From NCBI GenBank assembly GCA_035295985.1, contig DATHBT010000304.1, positions 1 through 48,313 on the forward strand: DNA of 48,313 nt. The letters are read 5' to 3'. The DNA comes from JAIVGV01 sp035295985 (lineage in GTDB: Bacteria; Acidobacteriota; Blastocatellia; Pyrinomonadales; Pyrinomonadaceae). Shown one piece after another: positions 33,668 through 40,393 of this stretch; positions within the stretch are counted from its first letter, which is position 1, and each line of letters opens with the position of its first letter. Made by a program: the position numbers and the translations under genes. The notes beneath the pieces are model-generated. The model was given only the letters and a program-made list of their open reading frames with translations. It was not told the DNA's origin and did no database searches.

Positions 33668-34165
33668 TCAAGCATCCAGTATCCTGTCCAGCTGGCCGTC
33701 CGAAATCGGCTTGTGGAGCAGAGGGACGCCCAATTGCTGGGCCTCCTTCCACCCTTCGCTGTCGGAGTAGGCGGACATGATGACTATTGGTGTCTCAGCG
33801 TCGATCTCTCGCAGCTTGTGATATGCCTCCACTCCGCTCATCCCGGCGGGCATCATAATGTCCGTGAAGATGAAGTCGTATCGGTGTCCGTCGCTCATCT
33901 TCTTCACGCCCTCTTCGCCCGACACCACGTCCTCCACCTCGGCTTTGTATTTCCTTCTGAGCTTGAAGCAGAACGACTTCCGAAAATCGTCGTCGTCATC
34001 GATGACCAGTATTTTGTAGCCTTGCTCTCTAATCCGGTTCAGCCTCTCGGCATCCGGGTCAAGCGGTTTTTCGCTCGGCCCAGCCGCCAGCATGAAAAAC
34101 CGCACGATGAAATAATCCGACAGGTAACGGCTTGTCGTCCCGATCCGACGTATTCTTGTAGTCAC
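33668..34165 (-). CDS. Receiver domain protein with short N-terminal extension
   Basis: A 165-residue protein. An extension of about 45 residues (YLSDYFIVRFFMLAAG within it) precedes a receiver: ILVIDDDDDFRKSF, phospho-acceptor in DFIFTDIMMPAGMSG, Ser in IVIMSAYSD and Lys in LLHKPISDG. There is no output domain. The GTG start at 34165 has AAGGAG 11 bases ahead; an internal ATG at 34093 lacks such a site. It lies between the two kinases, with gaps of 32 and 12 bases, and is probably the first acceptor from the membrane kinase. Confidence 0.86.
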   Translation of the reverse strand: MTTRIRRIGTTSRYLSDYFIVRFFMLAAGPSEKPLDPDAERLNRIREQGYKILVIDDDDDFRKSFCFKLRRKYKAEVEDVVSGEEGVKKMSDGHRYDFIFTDIMMPAGMSGVEAYHKLREIDAETPIVIMSAYSDSEGWKEAQQLGVPLLHKPISDGQLDRILDA

Positions 34166-34197
34166 CCGTGAGGTTTCTCCTTACGAGAGGGATTCGT

Positions 34198-36846
34198 CTA
34201 GCCTGCCGGTTTGTTTTCGTCGGAGAGGGGGAGCACTATCTTGAAGCTCGTGCCCTCCCCTTCCTTAGACTCGACCGATATGCTGCCGCCATGCTTTTCG
34301 ATGATGTCTTTGATAATGAATAAGCCCAGACCGTTCCCGGTCGGTTTGGTGGTGGCGAACGGCGTAAACATCTGCGAGAGGCGCGCGGCCGAGATTCCGC
34401 ACCCGTTGTCCCGCCAAGTGAGATGCAGGTCTCCGTTATTGGCTTGGGCCGCCAATTCGATCCGGCCCTTCTCGCCGACGAACCTCTTAGCCGCGATGGC
34501 GTCGAGCGAGTTGTCAAAAAGGTTAGTGAGAACCTGCTTTAGTTGCTCAACGTCGGCTTCCAAACTTTGCGCATCGCCGGGGGAGTTTATTATGAAATCT
34601 ATGTTCTTGGAAGCGGCCCTGCGCCTCAAAGACGCCTCCACCCTGCTGATGATATCTCGGTGACTGACTAACCGCATCTCAGGGGACTTGGGCCTCCCGA
34701 CCATCAGCATGTTCTGAAACCTGTCCACGGCCTCGTTGAGATGTTCTTGGATGTCGCGGAAGATGACCGACAACTCTTCGTCGTCGGCGCATTCGAAAGC
34801 GAGGGTGTCAATGTAGTTAAGCCCGGTGGCGATGTTGTGTTTGATTTCGTGCCCGACCGTGTGGGCGAGTTTCCCCAAGGCGGCCAGTTTGGCGGCGCGT
34901 GTGTTCTCCTCTTGCAGACGAAGAGTCTCCCTGAAATCTTTGAAAACCCCGATGATGCCGACTCGCTTGCCCTCCCTGTCGAAGAGGAGGGCCGCGGACA
35001 GGATGATGGGTATGCTTTCCCCGTCGCGGGCTTTGATCTCCGCGGGCTGATCGTGTAGCCGGTTGTGCGGGCTTTCCGCCAGCAGCCTGCTGATATCTTT
35101 GACGTCTTCTTTGGATTTAAAGTAGCGCGTGATCAGTTTGCCCTTGACCTCTTCCACGCTGTAGCCCCAGATTTTTTCGCACGCCTCGTTGAAGATTGTT
35201 ATCCGGCCGCTTCGGTCGAGCGCGATGATCGGGTCGGGCGAGTTTTCGAGCAACTCCTGATAGTAGCGCTGCACCTCGATGAACTTGGCGCTCCTGATCG
35301 CGGAAGCCACCTGGCTCGCTATGGTTTGCAGCAACTCGGCGTCGTCCTCGCCGAACCCCTCTTTCGAAAGCTCTAAAGTGTCACTCTCACTCCAGCCCTC
35401 CACCCAAGGCGTCGCGACCCTTTTGTTGATCACTCTGAGCACGCCGAGAACTTCCTCCCCGATGATCAGCGGTACGCCTATGTAGTGGCATACTTTTCGG
35501 GAGGGGAGGGTTTGCGAGTATTCGCCGTGATACGCTATCTCCGGCGGGACGTGGTTCAAGTGTTCGGGCTCCCGGTCTTTAAAAATCTTCCCCACCAGAC
35601 TTTCGCCCGGTTTATACGGCTTCTCTATGACCTGGAGTTTTTTAGTTACGTCTTCGCTCGGCCCCTTTACCGCTTTCTTGAGTAAGACTTCGTTCTTCTC
35701 GTCTAGTATGAATAAAGATGCCTCCTCGGAATTGAGTTGGTCGTACACCAAATCAACCACCTTTTTAAACAGGTCATCCAAGCCTTGCTCTACCTTTAGC
35801 TGCTCTCCAATCTTGTAGAGCATTTTCAAACGCGCTTTTTTCTCGCTCTCCGATTCGGCGATCCCCTGATACATTTTGTAATTCTTTAGCGCCACTCCTA
35901 ATAGCTGCGCGAAACTACCCAGCTTTATGGCCTGCGTTGCCGTGTAGTGGAAACTATTACGAGAATACAGGGCGATGACCGCTTTCACTTCGTCCCTCAA
36001 AATGAGGGGGACGAATAGTGCGGATTTCGGCAGATTCCCCGCTCCGTTAATTCTGCGAATGGAGAATGGCTTTTTTGATTTGACGGCTTTCTCGAAGTTT
36101 TCTTCGGTCAAGGAGTTGATATCCCAGTCTGATTTCAGTGTTTCGCTTCGGTAGGTGATGGTATAAGCGGAGTTCGTCTCGGCCTCGATGAGTTTCATCC
36201 GCGCCATGTCCGACTCGGTGTACTCCGCCGCCTTTCTTAAAATCAGCCTGAGCACTTCGTTGGTCGCGGAGTTATCCAGAATCGCGTCATCAATCTCTTT
36301 GAAAATCTCCAGAATATTTTCCTCTCTACGTTGGCTGCCCTCAGTCAGATTCCCGGCGACAAGGGCTATGCCCAGAAACACGAGGCACTTCAGAGTCAAC
36401 GAGTAATAGTCCACGGCCGCGTTGCCGATTAGGACGACCGACGTGTAAGCAACCACCGTCAGGGCCATCAGCGAAAGGCTGCCGCCGTAGCTTAAGTACC
36501 TCGACACCGAGATGATCGGGAAGAGGTAGAGCAGAAACCACGGACTGTCTTGGCCGCCCGTGAGGTAGATGACGGCCGAGACGAACAGCACGTCCAGCAG
36601 CGCGGGGATAGCTCGCACTCTCCTGCGCCGGAGGGTGCTCAAGTCCCAGAACCCCAGCAGCGTGATGGCGGCTAAATACACGCCCGTCGAGACAAGTATT
36701 TGTTTAAGGTTGTGTGAGTCGTAGGCAAGACGTGAATACGTGGCGACGACCACGCACAAGACGAACCTGCTCTGAATGATCTCTAACCAGAGGTCTGAAA
36801 AGGCGTGCTTTCTGTCCCTGAATACGTTCTTAAGGGAGTATCTCAT
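34198..36846 (-). CDS. Membrane histidine kinase with GAF and PAS sensors
   Basis: An 882-residue kinase. About six hydrophobic helices lie in residues 25-170 (ILVSTGVYLAAITLLGFW; WFLLYLFPIISVSRYLSYGG; LTLKCLVFLGIALVAGNL). GAF domains follow at about 190-320 and 345-520, then a PAS domain at about 530-650 (YYQELLENSPDPIIALDRSG; ACEKIWGYSVEEVKGK). The core has His in LAHTVGHEIKHNIATGL, N-box VLTNLFDNSLDAI, DNGCGI and GNGLGLFIIKDII. As in the other kinase, the Pro normally found after the HE-motif is missing. AAGGAGA lies just before the ATG. It would be the membrane input of the island's signalling chain; the signal is unknown. Confidence 0.9.
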   Translation of the reverse strand: MRYSLKNVFRDRKHAFSDLWLEIIQSRFVLCVVVATYSRLAYDSHNLKQILVSTGVYLAAITLLGFWDLSTLRRRRVRAIPALLDVLFVSAVIYLTGGQDSPWFLLYLFPIISVSRYLSYGGSLSLMALTVVAYTSVVLIGNAAVDYYSLTLKCLVFLGIALVAGNLTEGSQRREENILEIFKEIDDAILDNSATNEVLRLILRKAAEYTESDMARMKLIEAETNSAYTITYRSETLKSDWDINSLTEENFEKAVKSKKPFSIRRINGAGNLPKSALFVPLILRDEVKAVIALYSRNSFHYTATQAIKLGSFAQLLGVALKNYKMYQGIAESESEKKARLKMLYKIGEQLKVEQGLDDLFKKVVDLVYDQLNSEEASLFILDEKNEVLLKKAVKGPSEDVTKKLQVIEKPYKPGESLVGKIFKDREPEHLNHVPPEIAYHGEYSQTLPSRKVCHYIGVPLIIGEEVLGVLRVINKRVATPWVEGWSESDTLELSKEGFGEDDAELLQTIASQVASAIRSAKFIEVQRYYQELLENSPDPIIALDRSGRITIFNEACEKIWGYSVEEVKGKLITRYFKSKEDVKDISRLLAESPHNRLHDQPAEIKARDGESIPIILSAALLFDREGKRVGIIGVFKDFRETLRLQEENTRAAKLAALGKLAHTVGHEIKHNIATGLNYIDTLAFECADDEELSVIFRDIQEHLNEAVDRFQNMLMVGRPKSPEMRLVSHRDIISRVEASLRRRAASKNIDFIINSPGDAQSLEADVEQLKQVLTNLFDNSLDAIAAKRFVGEKGRIELAAQANNGDLHLTWRDNGCGISAARLSQMFTPFATTKPTGNGLGLFIIKDIIEKHGGSISVESKEGEGTSFKIVLPLSDENKPAG

Positions 36847-36941
36847 AGCATCTCCTTAGAGTCTGCCGCCCTGAGTTGCGATCAACTGCGGCGTGCCGCA
36901 GGTCGCCTATCAGGTGCGCCGATACTGCCATTCCCCCTGCC

Positions 36942-38177
36942 TCACATTATAAACGTCGCCTCGTGATGGCTCCGCAGGAAAACCCGCATCTCCTCGAACG
37001 CCGCCTTCTCCATCTCAATCATGAGCTGCAGTTTCCTGCGCGGCGACTGCGCCTCGCGGAACGCCCTCTTCAAACTGCTGACCACGGCGCGGTACTCCTC
37101 GTATCGCTCGATCTCCCTTGAGAGGGCGAAGCCTTCTGAGAGAGTTTTGACCGCGACCGCCAGAAGCGCCGCCCACACGATTGTCACGTGCATCCACGGC
37201 CCCTCCAACTGATGCCAACCTCCGACGTGCGCCGCCAGCACGATTACGTGCAAGAGGACGAGCGCCGCAAGCGCGACGATCCACAGGGCGATCAGCGCCT
37301 TGAGTTTCGCTCTCAGCGGCTGGTTGACGCCCGGATACCACAGCCAATTGCTCCGGCGCGGGCGCACGCCTTGGCCTTTCCGCGGCTCGGGCCTGTTGGT
37401 CGGCCTCAACATGTACTCAGCGTAGCCTTCCTGCTCATCGAATCGAAAAACCTCATACGCTTGAAACACGACTTCCAGACTAACGTCAGCCCCGCCCGGC
37501 ACGGCGGGTTCCTCGCTGGTCAAAGCATTGCGGTGCAACCAGACCGGGAGAGGGGCTGCCGTCGGGTTCAGAAGCGACGCCATCTGTGCGTCGCTCTTCC
37601 CTTTAAGCTCTTGCTCAACCACGCTGAACCACTGCTCGCGCGCAGCGCGATAATCTTCGCGCTCCCGCTCACCAGCTCGCAAAGAAGCGGCGATCTCAGG
37701 CAGACGCCAGATGAGCGACTGGAAGTGAAACTGCCGCAGCCGCTCGGTGTGCAAACGCGAGTGCAGCCAAGCCGCCTTCCGCTTCCCGTACAACAGCCCG
37801 CCCACGCCGACAACGAACGACAGCAAACCGAGCGCAGCCGACGCGACAGCTATCACCGGACGCAGCGGCACGATAAGGTATATCCACAGCGGCTCACTCG
37901 CCGCTCCCGCCAGCCCCGCTAGCGCCGCTGCCACCGCCCAAAACCCCGCCACGTGCGACTGCCGCTTCGCGCGGTTCGCGGCGTCGTTCTCTTGCCTGAA
38001 GGCCGCACGCAGTTGTTCATGGTCTAAGACGTGAAAGATCGCTTCGTGCTCCTGCCGCGCACGTTCTCTCGCCTCTGCGGCCAGCAGCAGATCGTCGTTG
38101 TAGCGATGCCCGCCCACACCGTAATCGGTCTGGCTGTCCGTCGGCGGCTCGTTCGCCGTAGTGTTCGCTTTGCTCAT
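36942..38177 (-). CDS. Four-helix membrane protein, possibly SLATT/DUF4231-like
   Basis: A 411-residue protein with two pairs of membrane helices: about 76-130 (GFWAVAAALAGLAGAASEPL; ALGLLSFVVGVGGLLYG) and about 295-350 (LIALWIVALAALVLLHVIVL; HVTIVWAALLAVAVKTL). Each pair is followed by a charged helical stretch (WLHSRLHTERLRQFHFQSLI; YEEYRAVVSSLKRAFREA). The layout resembles SLATT-type two-helix modules, pore-forming effectors linked to nucleotide-sensing conflict systems, here perhaps duplicated. The match is by pattern only. It is the first gene of the minus-strand run, 95 bases before the membrane kinase, and is GC-richer than the kinases. It may be a membrane effector or a separate cargo gene. 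Confidence 0.6.
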   Translation of the reverse strand: MSKANTTANEPPTDSQTDYGVGGHRYNDDLLLAAEARERARQEHEAIFHVLDHEQLRAAFRQENDAANRAKRQSHVAGFWAVAAALAGLAGAASEPLWIYLIVPLRPVIAVASAALGLLSFVVGVGGLLYGKRKAAWLHSRLHTERLRQFHFQSLIWRLPEIAASLRAGEREREDYRAAREQWFSVVEQELKGKSDAQMASLLNPTAAPLPVWLHRNALTSEEPAVPGGADVSLEVVFQAYEVFRFDEQEGYAEYMLRPTNRPEPRKGQGVRPRRSNWLWYPGVNQPLRAKLKALIALWIVALAALVLLHVIVLAAHVGGWHQLEGPWMHVTIVWAALLAVAVKTLSEGFALSREIERYEEYRAVVSSLKRAFREAQSPRRKLQLMIEMEKAAFEEMRVFLRSHHEATFIM

Positions 38178-39244
38178 ATTAACTTGGTTGAGTTTGCCGC
38201 AGTGACATTGTGGGCGAGGTGAGCAGTCATGAACTACTCCGTCTGTTTACCATGAACAGGGTAAGGGGCAGATGCGCCAGCGTAAGGGAGCTAATGTTAG
38301 CACTGGCATCGGCTCCGATTGAGTGAAACCGGCGTCATTCTGCGCCAAGGGGGCTGTCATTGCAACATCTTCGATCTTCATTAAGAAGGAGATCTTTTAT
38401 TACCCGCTTGACTCCCCAGACGTAGAGTGTGCGGCGGTGGGCATCTCGCGTGAGTTTGACACCTGAGGTGTCCGGGATTGATTGTCAGTTAGGTCGCAGG
38501 TCGCATTTAACCTGAGAGCGCAGTTTTCTCACCGTCGCTCACCTTCACGCTGCCGCCTAAAGTTGCCTCTAGGACGCGGGTCATAGCGCGTACCACTCCT
38601 TCATTCGCCCGCGGCTCGCACTGAACATCTGAAGAGTCGCCCGACCGACGAATGGAAGAACCATCATGGCCCGCTTATCATTCCCCATCAACAAGATCTA
38701 AGGAGCACGACGAACTCGTGCTGGTTGGCTCCGGCTACATCGGCGACATCTCAGCCTCGGTGAGTCAAGTAAATTATTACGTTACAAATTATATGCACTC
38801 TGACTACCGGGTATGGGTTCACGGTGGGGGCCCGGAAGTGTTCCCTTGAATTGCCACGTCTGTAGCGATCTGAGGTATCCTGCGCCGCCGTCAGTACGGC
38901 GAGGGGATCGCCGGAATTATAATCAGCGCCAGGGTGACGGAGTCGGCTTGCCTGCCCACCGAGCTGAGTTAAAAAGGGGTGCCTGTGCTATCTACGCACG
39001 GCAACGACGGCGGATCTTACCCAAGCTCGGCATCTCTCCCTAGCTTAATCAAGAACCGGCCACTTCATACTCACTTATTCAGCCTCGGCGGCGGGTATTC
39101 TAGCCTCCAAGAAAGCTCCAAAATAAATGCAAAGAGTGCGAACCACTGATCGGCAAAAAGTACAACAAAATGAGGCGTTAGAATTCCGCGGTATCCCCAT
39201 CTCTGAGAATTTAACTCCTACTTAGGACTCAAACCCGAAAAGGT
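38178..39244. other. 1.07-kb gap inside the island without a recognisable gene
   Basis: Mixed composition, many stops in all frames, and no family motif found on either strand. The longest frames (65 aa at 38652-38849 and 76 aa at 38813-39043) look like chance. At about 39214-39240 the words ACTCC and TAGGACTC with CAAACC resemble a further degenerate copy of the tRNA-Asn 3' end, 78 bases from the intact gene. The stretch is probably eroded mobile DNA plus the promoter region for the operon starting at 38177. Confidence 0.4.
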
Positions 39245-39282
39245 AAAGCCCTAAGTCTTCAACATTGGAGGACTTAGGGCTT
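39245..39282 (-). terminator. Terminator downstream of tRNA-Asn
   Basis: On the minus strand AAGCCCTAAGTC pairs with GACTTAGGGCTT across a 13-base loop and is followed by TTACC. It lies about ten bases past the tRNA 3' end. It differs in sequence from the terminator next to the left fragment (26996-27035), as expected if the element brought its own flank. Confidence 0.7.
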
Positions 39283-39292
39283 CGTTGGATGA

Positions 39293-39364
39293 CTCCGCAG
39301 GTAGGACTCGAACCTACAACCCTCCGGTTAACAGCCGGATGCTCTGCCATTGAGCTACTGCGGA
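39293..39364 (-). tRNA. tRNA-Asn (anticodon GTT)
   Basis: A complete cloverleaf of 72 bases. The acceptor TCCGCAG pairs with CTGCGGA, with discriminator G. D-arm GCTC/GAGC. Anticodon stem TCCGG/CCGGA with loop CTGTTAA, anticodon GTT at 39330-39332. T-arm GTAGG-TTCGAGT-CCTAC. CCA is not encoded. It marks the right border of the island, with its 3' end pointing into it. Confidence 0.96.
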
Positions 39365-39411
39365 TCGTAAAGACCGCGCGGGTCTTTAACGCTGCCCGGC
39401 GCGGGGAAATT

Positions 39412-39441
39412 TTTATAGCAGACGGCTTACGGGAGCGTCAA
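39412..39441 (-). promoter_or_regulatory. Promoter of tRNA-Asn
   Basis: On the minus strand TTGACG, an 18-base spacer and TATAAA lie about 47 bases before the mature tRNA 5' end. A small hairpin (AAAGACC-GCGCG-GGTCTTT) sits in the leader. The intact promoter on this side shows that this is the ancestral chromosomal flank. Confidence 0.65.
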
Positions 39442-39567
39442 GCACGCCCGCCGCGCGTGCGCGCTTGCGCCGTGCACGGAAGTGAGCGATCATCTCTGCC
39501 CGCAAAGCAAGAGCAGTTAAAATCTCCTGCAATCGGTCGCCGAAAGCGGCCGGGGAAAGGTGTCGGG

Positions 39568-40305
39568 ATGCAGCGTCGCATCACTTCCTGGTTCAGCCCC
39601 CGCTTGGGCATGGACATGCCTATCGTGGCCTACGGGCACGCGGGCTACCCGCTCTTGATGCTGCCGACGGCGGCGGCCGACTTCCTCGAGTACGAGCGTT
39701 TCTACCTCGTCGATTCGATCCGCCCGCTCATCGACGCGGGCCGCGTGCGCGCCTACTCGGTCAACAGCGTCAACCGCTACAGCCTCCTGAACGACGCCGC
39801 CACGCCGCCGTGGAAGGCGGAGCTGCTGACGCGCTTCAACGGTTACCTCACCGAGGAGGTGCTGCCCTTCATCAAGAACGACACCGGCGACGCGGGCGCG
39901 CGCCCGCTCGTGATGGGCGTCAGCCTCGGCGCGTCGCTCGCGGCCAACGCCTACTTCCGCCGGCCCGACCTCTTCGGCGGCCTGCTCGCCATCGCCGGCA
40001 GCTACGACCTGCGCGCTTACTTCAACGGCTACCACGACGACAACGTCTATTTCAACAACCCGGTCTCCTACCTGCCGAATCTGAACGACGACTACTTCCT
40101 CGGCATACTGCGCAACGCGCCGGCCATCTACATCGTCACGGGGCAGGGGCGCTGGGAGGCCCCGGAGCGCAGCCGCGACCTCTCGAACATCCTCCGCGCC
40201 AAGGGCATCCCGCACCACCTGGAGATGTGGGGCCACGACGTTGATCACGACTGGCCCTGGTGGCGCAAGATGCTGCCTTACTACCTCGACAAAATTCTCG
40301 CCTGA
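39568..40305 (+). CDS. Alpha/beta-hydrolase esterase (putative esterase family)
   Basis: A 245-residue cytoplasmic hydrolase. The nucleophile elbow is GVSLGAS (G-x-S-x-G); later motifs AIYIVTGQGRWE and HHLEMWGHDVDHDWPWW supply the probable Asp and His of the triad. Closest in style to the EsteraseD/Fes-like putative esterases whose start reads RRITSWFSPRLGMDMPIVAY. AAAGGTG precedes the ATG at 39568. A longer frame back to 39265 would run through the tRNA and is rejected. It is a single gene closed by a terminator. Natural substrate unknown. Confidence 0.85.
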   Translation: MQRRITSWFSPRLGMDMPIVAYGHAGYPLLMLPTAAADFLEYERFYLVDSIRPLIDAGRVRAYSVNSVNRYSLLNDAATPPWKAELLTRFNGYLTEEVLPFIKNDTGDAGARPLVMGVSLGASLAANAYFRRPDLFGGLLAIAGSYDLRAYFNGYHDDNVYFNNPVSYLPNLNDDYFLGILRNAPAIYIVTGQGRWEAPERSRDLSNILRAKGIPHHLEMWGHDVDHDWPWWRKMLPYYLDKILA

Positions 40306-40333
40306 CGGCGGTTCGCGAAGCCTTAAGGGACGA

Positions 40334-40374
40334 AAAGGGGAGGGGCGAGTAAGTCGCCCCTCCCCTTGTTTTTC
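40334..40374 (+). terminator. Rho-independent terminator after the esterase gene
   Basis: AAGGGGAGGGGCGA pairs with TCGCCCCTCCCCTT around GTAAG, followed by GTTTTTC. It lies between converging genes. Confidence 0.88.
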
Positions 40375-40393
40375 GACCTTCTCGTCAGGCCCG

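Larger units (their letters stand above)
27043..39309. mobile_element. Genomic island at tRNA-Asn carrying a two-component effector cluster
   Basis: The left edge (27043-27059) and the right edge (39292-39308, inside the intact tRNA-Asn) share ACTCCGCAGGT(G/A)GGACT in the same orientation, 16 of 17 bases. Between them GC content drops, seven genes run on one strand, and a decayed tnsD lies at one end. The intact tRNA keeps its promoter on the chromosomal side, as expected when an element enters at a tRNA 3' end. No integrase or tnsABC is present, so the element is immobile or mobilised in trans. Exact ends are inferred from the repeat. Confidence 0.7.

Noticed and set aside
38652..39043. Two small plus-strand frames (65 and 76 aa) in the island
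   Set aside because: They overlap each other, lack motifs, and lie in a stretch with frequent stops; probably chance.
27043..39309. Integrase gene for the island
   Set aside because: Both strands were read for tyrosine and serine recombinase motifs; none was seen, only the tnsD relic.
39265..39567. In-frame N-terminal extension of the esterase
   Set aside because: It would translate across the tRNA-Asn gene and its promoter; a good ribosome site and the start of homology are at 39568.
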